NCBI GenBank assembly: GCA_002683135.1
Contig: NYSS01000106.1
Location: 1-56,479 of the forward strand
Source: Planctomycetota bacterium
GTDB lineage: Bacteria > Planctomycetota > GCA-002687715
DNA: 56,479 nucleotides
Direction of reading: 5' to 3'
Under the pieces are notes generated by a model that was not told the origin of the DNA, did not search any database, and was given only the letters and a program-made list of their open reading frames with translations. Shown piece after piece: positions 1 to 8,846 of the stretch; the stretch's first letter is position 1; each line of letters opens with the position of its first letter. Both the position numbers and the translations under genes were made by a program.

Positions 1-873
1 AAGATCAACCCCCGCGACCAGGAGGCGGGGAAGATGCGAAAGGACCTCGCAGCCGAGGGGGCGATCCAACGCGGCGGCTACGAGACGGCCGCGCACGCGC
101 GCGATCTGGCCAAGAGCGAACGGCAACTCAAGGACGCGGAGACGTCACGCAAGATCGTCCGCACCAAGGAGGAGATCGCCGCCGCGATCGATGTCGCCAA
201 GGCTGCGGTGGAAGACAGCCCCGAAAACCTGAAGAGCCTCGTGCGCCTGGCAAAGCTGCAAGCTCAAGACCGCGCATTTGATGACGCGGTCGACACGCTC
301 CTGCGGGTCCAGAAACTCGACAACGAACACCCCGAGGTTCCAGACCTCCTGGGTGATACCCGCATCCGGCGCCTCGAGACACAGATCGCTGAAGCGGAAG
401 CGGAGGCCAAGGCTGGCGAGGAGGGCGCTGAAGATCGGCTGCGCCGCCTCAACCGCGATCTCCTCGAGCTACAGATCGTGGAGGGCCGCCGACGGGTCGA
501 AACCCACCCCACCGACATGGCACTGAGGTTCCGGCTCGGCGCAGCCCTGCTCAAAGCCGATGACCTCGACGAGGCCATCGAGCAATTCCAGCGCGCGGTG
601 AACGATCCGAAGCACAAGGTCGCCGCCCTCCACCTCCTCGGCCGCGCCTTCGCCAGCAAGGGGATCTTGGACCTCGCGGTCAAGCAATTGACCGAGGCTG
701 TGGGCAAGATCGGGGGCATGACCGATCAACGCAAAGAGATCCTCTACGAGCTCGCCCAGGTCCACGAACGGGACGATGCGGCGGACCTGGCTCTGGGGAT
801 CTACAAGGAGATCTATGAGGCCGACATCTCATACCGGGACGTTGGCCAGCGCATCCAGACGCTCTCGGCTTGA
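1..873 (+). CDS. TPR-repeat protein, 5' end cut by window
   Basis: The reading frame is open to the first base, so the true start lies upstream of the window; the first in-window ATG at 34 is probably internal. The visible part is charged and helical: a Lys/Arg/Glu-rich coiled-coil-like start, then tetratricopeptide-like helices (about residues 60-110 and 170-270, with alanine-spaced pairs such as LGAALLKADDLDEAIEQF). TPR proteins are scaffolds for protein-protein contacts; no catalytic motif is visible. It is followed after 33 bases by rpsT on the same strand. The specific role is unknown. Confidence 0.75.
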   Translation, partial: KINPRDQEAGKMRKDLAAEGAIQRGGYETAAHARDLAKSERQLKDAETSRKIVRTKEEIAAAIDVAKAAVEDSPENLKSLVRLAKLQAQDRAFDDAVDTLLRVQKLDNEHPEVPDLLGDTRIRRLETQIAEAEAEAKAGEEGAEDRLRRLNRDLLELQIVEGRRRVETHPTDMALRFRLGAALLKADDLDEAIEQFQRAVNDPKHKVAALHLLGRAFASKGILDLAVKQLTEAVGKIGGMTDQRKEILYELAQVHERDDAADLALGIYKEIYEADISYRDVGQRIQTLSA

Positions 874-906
874 GCCGGGAGGTCGTAGTAGTAGATTTGA
901 CGTCCT

Positions 907-1170
907 ATGCCCAATCGGAACCACCGCAAAAAGACCGTGCTGCGGGCTGACAAAGCCCACACCAGGAACCAGGTCAAGCGCTCCTCGATGCGGACCCAGA
1001 TGAAGCGGGTCCTCGAAGCCATTGATAGTGGCGATAAGACTAACGCACAAAAAGAGTTAGCTCTTGCCATGAAGCGCATTGACAAGGCCGCGAAGGTGCA
1101 CGTGATCCACGCGCATAACGCGTCTCGGAAGAAGTCCGGCCTGTCCCGTAAGGTCAACGCGATGGCGTAA
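907..1170 (+). CDS. rpsT: 30S ribosomal protein S20
   Basis: An 87-residue, strongly basic protein with the bS20 pattern: a start of Met-Pro-Asn-Arg-Asn-His-Arg-Lys-Lys, three long helices, and the C-terminal region with HAHNASRKKSGLSRKV matching the family's conserved NxAxRxKSRL-type segment. S20 binds 16S rRNA in the body of the small subunit. Its length is normal for the family. It sits alone between a TPR gene and a TonB gene, so it is probably transcribed from its own or the upstream promoter. Confidence 0.93.
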   Translation: MPNRNHRKKTVLRADKAHTRNQVKRSSMRTQMKRVLEAIDSGDKTNAQKELALAMKRIDKAAKVHVIHAHNASRKKSGLSRKVNAMA

Positions 1171-1227
1171 GCCCGGCCCCACGGACCGGACTGAACCCCC
1201 CGCCCATCCCCCACGATTAATCCCGGG

Positions 1228-1980
1228 ATGGTTACGCCACACAGACCACGCTTCACCGGCCGCCTCAAGGCCACCCAGACGCCCACCCCGGCCGCTGGGG
1301 GCGCCGGCCCGATCTGGGCCTCCCTGCTCGCCCACGGGGTTCTGGTGGTCGGAGGCCTTGGGTACACGGTCGCTACCAGCATGGGTCCTGGGACGGCCGT
1401 GACCCAGGCGAACATCACCCTCGAGTCCGCAGCGATGCCCGCTCTCCTGGCGCCTGTGCCGGAAGCCGAACCGACCGCGCCCGCCCCGCTCGCGCCGCAG
1501 GACGCCCCCCTCCCGCCCGACGCCGTCGATACCCCCGACGTGGGCACCGAGCCTTTGCCCCCGGACCCCATCCAGGCTGAGCGGCACGAACCAGACAAGG
1601 ACTGGCGACCATTTGACGGCCACGTCGTCGCGCGCCTCCGACCGCCGGCGCGGGCACCAGCCGCTCTCGAAACGCCTGCCGCGGCGCCATCAGCACGGCC
1701 CGCGTCACCCCCCGCCGCCCATCCCGAGTTGGTGCTGGCGCCCCAACCCCTCGATCATGTGAATCGAAAGCCCCTACCGCGCTTCGGCAAGGGAGAGGTC
1801 GTCGTGCGCTTGAACGTGGCAGCGGACGGGACGGTTGACGATGTGAGCGTCGTGACCCAGAGCGGCCCCAGGGCCCTCGCGACATCCGTCGTCGGCGCAG
1901 TGCGGGACTGGCAGTTCAAGCCGGCGACCCGAAACGGGTGCGCCATCGCCCACCCCTTCACCGCACGCTTCGTCTTCTGA
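1228..1980 (+). CDS. TonB-family energy transducer
   Basis: A 250-residue protein with classic TonB architecture: a short cytoplasmic N-terminus, one membrane segment (about residues 28-48), a long Pro/Ala-rich periplasm-spanning linker (about 70-160), and a C-terminal TonB fold (about 165-250) containing GEVVVRLNVAADGTVDDV and the WQFKPATRNG segment typical of the domain. TonB couples the inner-membrane proton gradient to outer-membrane receptors. It is convergent with a TonB-dependent receptor that starts 2.2 kb away, which suggests a functional pair. exbB and exbD are not in the window. The ATG start is preceded by no strong Shine-Dalgarno sequence. Confidence 0.85.
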   Translation: MVTPHRPRFTGRLKATQTPTPAAGGAGPIWASLLAHGVLVVGGLGYTVATSMGPGTAVTQANITLESAAMPALLAPVPEAEPTAPAPLAPQDAPLPPDAVDTPDVGTEPLPPDPIQAERHEPDKDWRPFDGHVVARLRPPARAPAALETPAAAPSARPASPPAAHPELVLAPQPLDHVNRKPLPRFGKGEVVVRLNVAADGTVDDVSVVTQSGPRALATSVVGAVRDWQFKPATRNGCAIAHPFTARFVF

Positions 1981-1985
1981 AGCCC

Positions 1986-2001
1986 GCGGCCCGTCGGCCG
2001 C
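1986..2001. terminator. GC hairpin between convergent genes
   Basis: A perfect 6-bp stem GCGGCC/GGCCGC with a CGTC loop lies in the 25-base gap between the tonB stop and the receptor stop. CGTTTC follows on the plus strand. Its position suggests a bidirectional terminator, but it lacks a strong U-run. Confidence 0.4.
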
Positions 2002-2005
2002 CGTT

Positions 2006-4138
2006 TCAGAACGTGAAATCCGCGCCGATGATCACGTTGATCCCGGGCTCCTGCAGCCCGGATCCATGGACGCGATAGTTCTTGTCGGTGATGTTCTCCA
2101 CAGAAGCAAAGAACCGTTTGCTCTCGTCGAGCGCAAACCCCGCTTCGATATTGAAGACCGAGTAGCCGGGCGTCCCCCCTGGCGGGATGCGCCCCGTGTC
2201 GTTCATATCGCGCGTGTTCAAGCGGTCCTGGCGGTCGACCAGCACAGCCCATGCGCGGATCCAGAAGCGACGATCGGTCGTCTGCCAACGCACTCCGAGG
2301 ACGCCGTTCAGAGGGCTGAGTCGCGAGATCGGCTCGGTCGCGCTGACGGGCATGGACGTGGGGAAGGTCTGCTGCTGCCCATCAAGCCATTGCAGGGAGC
2401 CGAAGGCCGACCAGTTGGAGTCCAGATCGTAGGACACGGAGAGGTCCACCCCCTGGATGTGCCCGTCACCGCCGTTACGCTTCGCGACCTCGAATTCACT
2501 GCCGAGCATGACCCCCGTCGGCTGCCGGATGATGACGTCGTCCATGAAGGTGTAGTGGTACGCGGCGTGGAGGGCGAGTCCCTCCCAGCGCACCTTGCCT
2601 CCGACCTCAAGGCTGAGGAAGTCCTCGGGGTCGAGCCCCGGCGACGGGACCTCCAGCTCGTTACTGCGAGCGCTGTCCAGCCGCGAGAGATCCGACAGGT
2701 TCGGAGCCCGGAAAGCCTGCGAAACACCGCCGAAGACGCGCGCCTCGTCCACCGGGCTCCAGAGGACACGCAGGCTGCCCACGGCCGAGAGCCAGTCGTC
2801 TTCCAGTGAACTGACCCCACCCGTGTTCGGGTCCTCGAGACGCCCCACGTCCGCCGAAGCCCAGGTCAAGCGCCCCCCCGCGACCAGGCTCACCGCTTGA
2901 CCCAAAGCTACCTCGTCCTGGACGAACAACCCGAGGAGGTCATACGTGGCGTCGTCACCCACCGGACCCTGAATCGCGCTCCCGGTAAACGCCCCGGTCA
3001 CGTCGAAGTTGTCGCGGAACGAATCCACGACGTCGTGATACCAATCGACGCCATAGGTCAGGCGGCCGAGCTCCGTCTGCGAGGTCAACTCGAGCCCCAC
3101 ACCGAACGTGCCAACGTCAACCCCCTGCAAGTCGCGACGTCCGTCACCACGCACGCGATCGCGATCTTCGGCGATACGGTGATAGGAGATCCTGAAATTC
3201 GCCGCGTCGATGAACCCGCCCAGATCCTGGCCCGAGAGGCGCACCGCCGCGAGCTCCCGCTCCCAGTCGTAGTTACGCCGAAGGTCGCTGCCGCCAGTCG
3301 TCCCGTGATACGAAACCGCGTGGATCGTGCGGTGTGTGCGGCCGACGTCATTGACGCGGGCCAGCTGGCCCAGCACATCGAAGGTCCAGTGATCATCGAC
3401 ATGGAAGTCGAGCGCCACATCCCCAAATCTGTTTGTGTAACCCGTGTGCGCCTGCGGCCCGAGCCCGCCCCCGGCGTTCAGGTCGTCGAAGCTGCCAAGC
3501 CCACCGCCGATGACGAAGCCCAGGTCCTGGCCCACGTTGCCTGATATTTGGGCGCGGCTGGTGATGCTGTTCTCGGCGGCGCTGTACCGCAGGTAGATAC
3601 GCCGATCCCAATGGAAGCCGTCTTCGTACTCCTGCCGACGAAGCGGGATGGCGTTGACCGTCCCTCCCACCGCATCCGACCCGTACAACACCGAACCTGG
3701 CCCGAGCGTCACTTCGATCCTGTCGAGGGACAAGGCGTCCACCAGGCCCCAGTATTCGTTCGGGCCGGATCGCAACACGGAGTTGTTCAACCGGATGCCG
3801 TCGACAAGCATCAAGGTGTGATAGCCCGTGAGGCCCCGCATGAACGGTGACGTCTGGCCGTACGACGTGCGCTGCAACTGGACTCCGGGGGTCTCCCGCA
3901 ACGCATCCTGAACCGTTCGAGACCTGTCGAGGACCGCCCCTCCTTCGACGGCCGCGGTGAACGGCAGGTCGAAGACCCGCTCGGCGTGGCGGGTGGCTGT
4001 CATGACGTAGGTCCGGTCGATCCGCTCCTCTTCCTGACGAATGGCCTCAGCCAGCTTGGCCTGGTCGGGTGGGTCCTCAGCCTGGGCAGGGAGCAGCGGT
4101 GTCAGGGTGAGCAATAGCACAATGGCGTGGTTTCGCAT
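2006..4138 (-). CDS. TonB-dependent outer-membrane receptor
   Basis: A 710-residue protein with a signal peptide (about 1-20, ending in Pro-Ala-Gln-Ala), a TonB-box-like stretch TYVMTATR (about residues 44-51), a plug domain (about 55-170) with DALRETPGVQLQR, FMRGLTGYHTLMLVDGIRLN and VLYGSDAVGGTVNAI, and a 22-strand-type barrel ending in a terminal phenylalanine (ADFTF) as expected for BAM-dependent outer-membrane proteins. It resembles the heme, cobalamin or siderophone-type receptors of the BtuB/CirA class, but the ligand cannot be assigned from sequence alone. The gene converges on tonB. A B12 ligand would fit the B12-dependent mutase in this window, but that is speculation. Confidence 0.9.
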   Translation of the reverse strand: MRNHAIVLLLTLTPLLPAQAEDPPDQAKLAEAIRQEEERIDRTYVMTATRHAERVFDLPFTAAVEGGAVLDRSRTVQDALRETPGVQLQRTSYGQTSPFMRGLTGYHTLMLVDGIRLNNSVLRSGPNEYWGLVDALSLDRIEVTLGPGSVLYGSDAVGGTVNAIPLRRQEYEDGFHWDRRIYLRYSAAENSITSRAQISGNVGQDLGFVIGGGLGSFDDLNAGGGLGPQAHTGYTNRFGDVALDFHVDDHWTFDVLGQLARVNDVGRTHRTIHAVSYHGTTGGSDLRRNYDWERELAAVRLSGQDLGGFIDAANFRISYHRIAEDRDRVRGDGRRDLQGVDVGTFGVGLELTSQTELGRLTYGVDWYHDVVDSFRDNFDVTGAFTGSAIQGPVGDDATYDLLGLFVQDEVALGQAVSLVAGGRLTWASADVGRLEDPNTGGVSSLEDDWLSAVGSLRVLWSPVDEARVFGGVSQAFRAPNLSDLSRLDSARSNELEVPSPGLDPEDFLSLEVGGKVRWEGLALHAAYHYTFMDDVIIRQPTGVMLGSEFEVAKRNGGDGHIQGVDLSVSYDLDSNWSAFGSLQWLDGQQQTFPTSMPVSATEPISRLSPLNGVLGVRWQTTDRRFWIRAWAVLVDRQDRLNTRDMNDTGRIPPGGTPGYSVFNIEAGFALDESKRFFASVENITDKNYRVHGSGLQEPGINVIIGADFTF

Positions 4139-4292
4139 TGCCCCGCCAGCGCCCCGGATTCCCTCCGGGTTCAGTCCAAAAAGCGAACATAGGGGTCCAT
4201 TTCACAGTGGATTGTCGCCCAATCGGAGATTGGATCGCAGTATGCTCAGTAAGGGTGCCCGCCCCGCCCCCATCCAACCGCACTCAGCCCCC

Positions 4293-5138
4293 ATGACCTC
4301 CTGGAATCGCATAACTCTGGCCCTGTACGCCTCGTTGCTCCTAAGTGGGATCGGCCTCGCCCGCGTTCCCCATGGGGATGTCCACAGAGCCATCCTCGCG
4401 CTGACCAAGAAGATCGCCCGGGGACCAGCATCCGCCAGCCTCCACCTGAGAAGAGGCCAGCTGCACGGCATCCACAAGGACTGGGCAAAGGCCGAACGTG
4501 ACTACCGACGAGCCCTCGATCTGGAGCCAAGCATGCTCGTCGCAAGGCGAGCCCTGGCCGGGACGTTCCTGCGCGCAGGTCGACCGGCGGAGGCAGAACG
4601 AGAGGTACGTCGCTTCCTTGCTGCCTGCCCCGGCGATGCAGACGGCTGGGCCCTGTTGGCTCGGACGCTTACGGAACTGGGCCGCCACCCCGGGGCGCTC
4701 CAAGCTTGGACTCGGTCGACAACGGGAGACGGGGAACGGCGCGCCGACCTCTGGCTCGAGCGCACCCGCGCCCTCGCAAACCTGGACGCCACCGCGGCGC
4801 TGCGGGACCTGGACGCTGCCACTGCACAAATGGGGCACCCCATCGTGCTCGAGCTCGAGGCCCTCACTCTGGAGCGACAGCTCCGCCGCTTCAGCGAAGC
4901 CCTGACTCGGGTTCGACACCTCACCGAGCGGGCCCGGCGCAAGACAGCCTGGCGGCTGCTCGAAGCCGAGGTGCTCGAGCAGGCGGGCCGGACCGCGGAA
5001 GCGCGCGCCGTCTTTCTTGAGGTGGACCGACAAGCCCGCTCCGAATTGACGCGCCGAAGACACATCCCCAAGGACTGGGTAACGCGCACCACCAACGGGC
5101 TGCGGCGAACGGCGGAGACCGCCGGAGGCACCCATTGA
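4293..5138 (+). CDS. Exported TPR protein
   Basis: From ATG 4293 the product is 281 residues, with a signal peptide-like start (about 1-24, hydrophobic core ITLALYASLLLSGIGLA) and several TPR-like helix pairs (for example HLRRGQLHGIHKDWAKAERDYRRAL and RRALAGTFLRAGRPAEAEREV). The frame stays open upstream to 4041, but that would overlap the divergent receptor gene and put the signal peptide inside the protein, so 4293 is preferred. Its stop codon TGA overlaps the TTG start of the next gene (TTGA), so the two are probably translationally coupled. It may act as a partner or scaffold for the downstream phosphatase; that is inference. Confidence 0.75.
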   Translation: MTSWNRITLALYASLLLSGIGLARVPHGDVHRAILALTKKIARGPASASLHLRRGQLHGIHKDWAKAERDYRRALDLEPSMLVARRALAGTFLRAGRPAEAEREVRRFLAACPGDADGWALLARTLTELGRHPGALQAWTRSTTGDGERRADLWLERTRALANLDATAALRDLDAATAQMGHPIVLELEALTLERQLRRFSEALTRVRHLTERARRKTAWRLLEAEVLEQAGRTAEARAVFLEVDRQARSELTRRRHIPKDWVTRTTNGLRRTAETAGGTH

Positions 5139-7462
5139 GTCTGCGCACCATCGCTATCGGGATCGCCCTGCTGCTCCCGCTTATCCCGGCGCAGACGCCG
5201 CCCGCAATCACCCGCGGACCGTACCTGCAGCTGGGAACGCCGACGAGCGTCGTCGTCCGCTGGCGCACCGACCCCGCGCAGACCGGACGCCTCTGGTGGG
5301 GAACCTCACCCACATCGCTCACTAATCAGATAGACACCACACCGACCGGTCCCCTGGGCATCGAGCACAGCGCACACGTCACCGGACTCCAACCGGGAAC
5401 GCGCTACTACTACGCAATCGGCCTTCCAGGGTTCTCTTCGTTCAGCGCCGCATGGTTGCACAACACCGTCCTGGCAGGAGGGGACCAGGAGCATTCATTC
5501 GTGACCCAACCCGCGGTCGGCGACCGCCAGCCGTTCCGCGCTTGGGTGCTCGGTGACAGCGGCACCGCAAACGCAGACGCCGCGGCCGTGCGGGACGCGT
5601 TCCACGACTGGTCGATCGGACGGGAACCAGATCTGTGGCTCATGTTGGGTGACAACGCCTACGTCTGGGGATCCGACGCCGAGTATCAAGCGGCGGTGTT
5701 CGACATGTTCCCGAGCACCCTTCGACGATCGGTGCTGTGGCCAGCCTTCGGCAACCACGACGCCGGGAACGCGGTCCCCTCAACACAAACAGGGGTCTAC
5801 TTCGAGTTATTCGAGCTCCCGACCATGGCCGAGGCCGGCGGCATGGCTTCGGGCACCGAGGCGTACTACTCGTTCGACCACGGCAACGTGCACTTTGTCT
5901 GCCTCGATTCCCAAGGCAGCGACCGCACGGCCGCGGGTCCCATGGGAACGTGGCTACAAGCTGACCTGCAGTCCACCAACCAGGACTGGATCGTCGCGTT
6001 CTGGCACCACCCGCCATACTCCAAGGGCTCCCACAACTCCGACCTGGAGATCGAGCTCATCGAGATGCGCGCCGAGCTGCTGCCGATCCTCGAGGCGCAC
6101 GGCGTCGACCTGGTCTTGTCCGGACACAGCCACGGATACGAGCGGTCTATGCTCCTCAACGGTCACTACGGGTACTCCACCACGTTCGACCCCACGACAA
6201 TGGCGCCGGACCCAGGGAACGGAGCGATCACAGGGACGGGGGGCTATCAAAAACCGAGCATCGGACCCGCCGCCAACGAAGGAACGGTCTATGTGGTGAA
6301 CGGAGCCTCTGGGAGTCTGAGCTATGTGGGGCTGCTGGACCATCCCGTGATGGTCGCGAACATACGCCGGCTGGGCTCCCTGGTCCTCGACGTGAACGGG
6401 TTGCAGATGGACCTGCAATACCTGGGCCAGGACGGAGCCGTCGAGGACAGCTTCACGTTGACCAAGGGCGGGGTCACCCCCATCCGCACACGCGGCGCGT
6501 TCATCGATGGGAGCGCCCCGTGGAAGTTTGACGACACGGGGACGGACCTCGGCACGGCCTGGCGAGACCCGCTCTACGACGACTCCACATGGCTCGCGGG
6601 CAACCCGATCCTTGGCTTCGGTGAGCCATACATATCAACCCCGATATCCTTCGGCCCCGACCCCAACAACGTTCACCCGACCACGTACTTTCGTCAGGAC
6701 TTCATGGTCGACGTCGATCCCATGTCGATCACATCCCTACGTCTCTCGGTGGGATACGACGACGCCTACGTCGCCTACCTCAACGGCCAGGAGATCGCGC
6801 GGCGCAATCTGCCGACCGGAACGGTGGCGTTCACGTCCCTCGCCTTAACCGCTCACGACCCCACCCGTTACGAGGCCTTCGACATCACTTACGCCCTGCC
6901 GATACTGCAGCAGGGCAGCAATCTGATCGCCATCGAGGTGCACCAGGCCGCGCCTACCTCGGACGACCTCACCTTCGACGCTTGGCTCACCTGGGAGGGC
7001 GCTGACGTCGCCCTCGATCCCGCCTGCGCGACCGGCATCCTGGGCGACGTCTTGACGGTCAACGGCTCCGCCGGCGGCATTGGGCGCAGCATCAACGTCA
7101 CCGTAGGGCAGGACATCTCCATCGCGATCCAGCCACCCCCGGGCCTCGGCCCGTTCGCGGACTTCGCGCTGCTTTGCCACCTGGGCTCCAGCACCGGCCT
7201 GACGCCGTTCCCGATAGCTGGTGGTGGGGCCTTGTGTTTCACCCCGACCCTGGGAGCCGTCAACCCGTCGTTTTTCACGCTCGCGGCGTCGGTCCCCATC
7301 CCCGGGACGGTCTTCCCGAGCGGGCCGGCACCCTGGAACTTCGTCTATCAGTTCGGCATCCCGATCCCCGGCCTCGAGGTCCTCATCCAGCCCGCCCTGA
7401 CGTCCGTGGGGAGCTCCCTATGGAAGAGCGGAAACGCGATCCGGGTCATCTCGGTCCTGTAG
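5135..7462 (+). CDS. Secreted purple-acid-phosphatase-like metallophosphoesterase
   Basis: A 775-residue protein starting at TTG 5135, overlapping the upstream stop. Signal peptide about 1-20; fibronectin-like purple acid phosphatase N-domain about 22-125; calcineurin-like phosphoesterase domain about 133-345 with the metal motifs GDSG (140-143), LGDNAY (171-176), GNHD (206-209), HHPP (291-294) and GHSHGYER (330-337). After it comes a jelly-roll-like segment (about 455-625, with YDDSTWLAGNPILGFGEP and VAYLNGQEIARRN) common in multidomain exported enzymes, then the shared C-terminal beta domain also present in other exported proteins here. The likely role is hydrolysis of phosphomonoesters or phosphodiesters outside the cytoplasm. 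The substrate is unknown. Confidence 0.85.
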   Translation: MSLRTIAIGIALLLPLIPAQTPPAITRGPYLQLGTPTSVVVRWRTDPAQTGRLWWGTSPTSLTNQIDTTPTGPLGIEHSAHVTGLQPGTRYYYAIGLPGFSSFSAAWLHNTVLAGGDQEHSFVTQPAVGDRQPFRAWVLGDSGTANADAAAVRDAFHDWSIGREPDLWLMLGDNAYVWGSDAEYQAAVFDMFPSTLRRSVLWPAFGNHDAGNAVPSTQTGVYFELFELPTMAEAGGMASGTEAYYSFDHGNVHFVCLDSQGSDRTAAGPMGTWLQADLQSTNQDWIVAFWHHPPYSKGSHNSDLEIELIEMRAELLPILEAHGVDLVLSGHSHGYERSMLLNGHYGYSTTFDPTTMAPDPGNGAITGTGGYQKPSIGPAANEGTVYVVNGASGSLSYVGLLDHPVMVANIRRLGSLVLDVNGLQMDLQYLGQDGAVEDSFTLTKGGVTPIRTRGAFIDGSAPWKFDDTGTDLGTAWRDPLYDDSTWLAGNPILGFGEPYISTPISFGPDPNNVHPTTYFRQDFMVDVDPMSITSLRLSVGYDDAYVAYLNGQEIARRNLPTGTVAFTSLALTAHDPTRYEAFDITYALPILQQGSNLIAIEVHQAAPTSDDLTFDAWLTWEGADVALDPACATGILGDVLTVNGSAGGIGRSINVTVGQDISIAIQPPPGLGPFADFALLCHLGSSTGLTPFPIAGGGALCFTPTLGAVNPSFFTLAASVPIPGTVFPSGPAPWNFVYQFGIPIPGLEVLIQPALTSVGSSLWKSGNAIRVISVL

Positions 7463-7505
7463 CGCGACGGGACATCGGCCAGGCCGCGGATGAGCCCCAA
7501 CGCAA

Positions 7506-7541
7506 GAGAGGCCCGGGACGCTCTCGCGTTCCAGGCCTCTC
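7506..7541. terminator. Long hairpin between convergent genes
   Basis: Arms GAGAGGCC (7506-7513) and GGCCTCTC (7534-7541) pair perfectly. The inner part (GGGACGC with GCGTTCC) also pairs around a TCTC loop after one mismatch. It lies between two convergent stop codons (7462 and 7563), so it probably terminates both genes. Confidence 0.6.
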
Positions 7542-7562
7542 CTGATCGCACGAACGGTCGCG

Positions 7563-8132
7563 CTACTTCTTGCTGTACTTCTTGAGGTACTTCTCAGGAT
7601 CGTCCTGCGCGTCGGTCACGCACGAGTCACAGCAAATGTTGATCAGCTTCTTCTTGTAGATGAAGAACAGGTCCGGCTCGATCTTCTCTTCGGGCATGAC
7701 CGGGCAGATCTTGTTCTTCACGTCCTTGATGTCCTTGTTCAGGATCAAGGTGAGCCGCTTGTTCGGCTCCTTCGTGAACGTGCCGACGCAGCGCTTGCAG
7801 CACATGGTCAACTGGTGCCCCTGCCAGGTCACCTTCTGGCCCTTGCCCTTGATCGGCTTGCCCATGATGGGGCAGACGTCTGGGCTGATCTTCTTGGCCT
7901 TGGGATACGCCTTCGCCAGGTGCTTCGCCGGAGCAGCCTTGGCGCTCTTCCAGCAATTGCGGCAACAAAGATAGATCCGCTGGCCGTCAGCCTGGACGGA
8001 CCAGCGCTTGTTCACGGCCTTGCCGGTGAGGGGACACTTCGCGTTGCCGTAGAACGGCACGGATGGCTTCTCCTGCGCGACCGTGGGCAGGGCAAGGAGA
8101 ACCAGGGTGAGGGAGGTCAGGACGGCTTTCAT
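7563..8132 (-). CDS. Exported protein with three TRASH/YHS-like metal-binding modules
   Basis: A 189-residue protein with a signal peptide (about 1-20, ending Val-Ala-Gln) followed by three repeats of one module: a CPxxG or CPVM strand turn, then about 20 residues later a hydrophobic strand ending in C-C-x-x-C. The Cys sets are C33 with C56/C57/C60; C87 with C111/C112/C115; and C143 with C167/C168/C171. Each resembles the TRASH/YHS zinc-finger-like fold used for copper, zinc or other heavy metals, here probably in the periplasm. The remainder is Lys-rich. It could be a metal chaperone, a metal sink or a structural protein; the metal is not predictable. It is flanked by a phosphatase and a lipoprotein with no obvious operon link. 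Confidence 0.7.
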   Translation of the reverse strand: MKAVLTSLTLVLLALPTVAQEKPSVPFYGNAKCPLTGKAVNKRWSVQADGQRIYLCCRNCWKSAKAAPAKHLAKAYPKAKKISPDVCPIMGKPIKGKGQKVTWQGHQLTMCCKRCVGTFTKEPNKRLTLILNKDIKDVKNKICPVMPEEKIEPDLFFIYKKKLINICCDSCVTDAQDDPEKYLKKYSKK

Positions 8133-8230
8133 GAATTGGATTCCTCGAAGGGGTCAAACGGCCTGAGTTCGGGCCGGCGGGATCATCATATGCAGGAAAC
8201 GCTGGCTTCTCCCGCCCTATTCGGAAAGGG

Positions 8231-8650
8231 TCACCGATGGATCGTAGCACTGACGGCTAGCCAGTCGTCACCGTCCCGTCGGACCCCGATCTCGAGCCTA
8301 AAGGGCTTCATATGTCGGGGCTTGGCCTGGTTCGGGTCGCCGCGGCACAGCATTCCGAGAACCGAGAGGGTTCGCTCGTCTTCGCCCTCGAGCTCTGGAT
8401 CAGTCGTCACGTTGGCCACGTACGGCCGGTATCCGGAGTCGGCCAGATACTTGGCCACGTACATCCGCGCCTGAGCCCGGTTGATTCCGTGGGCCGAGAA
8501 CTCGGCGGCGACGCTGTCCCACGCGTCATCCCACGCACCTTCCCGGCAGAGGACCGCCACCCGATCCGGCAGGCCGAGGAGGTTGTTCTCCGCGTCACCG
8601 CCACACCCGGCCAACGCAAACACCGCCACCACTACGGCCGCGACCTTCAT
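8231..8650 (-). CDS. Hypothetical lipoprotein
   Basis: A 139-residue product with a short signal sequence and lipobox Leu-Ala-Gly-Cys at residues 13-16, so it should be lipidated at Cys16. The mature part is acidic to neutral and contains an NTF2/DUF4878-like feel (GAWDDAWDSVAAEFSAHGIN..., ending with a beta strand DDWLAVSATIHR), but I cannot assign a family with confidence. The start ATG 8650 has AAGG nine bases upstream. No neighbour suggests a function. Confidence 0.6.
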   Translation of the reverse strand: MKVAAVVVAVFALAGCGGDAENNLLGLPDRVAVLCREGAWDDAWDSVAAEFSAHGINRAQARMYVAKYLADSGYRPYVANVTTDPELEGEDERTLSVLGMLCRGDPNQAKPRHMKPFRLEIGVRRDGDDWLAVSATIHR

Positions 8651-8846
8651 GACCAGACCTTAGCAGGTACGGTGACGGCGCCGTGAAGGGGCGCCTCATA
8701 GCTATTGTCCGCGACAGCCCGCGAGCGCTGTCCCAGGTCCTCCGCGTCGGGCAGGGGCCCCGCGACGGATCCTCTATCCGAGGTCCCCTGCTAACGCACA
8801 CCACCTCCACGCTCCGCGGGCTGGTCGCATCCCGGAGACCCGCGCA

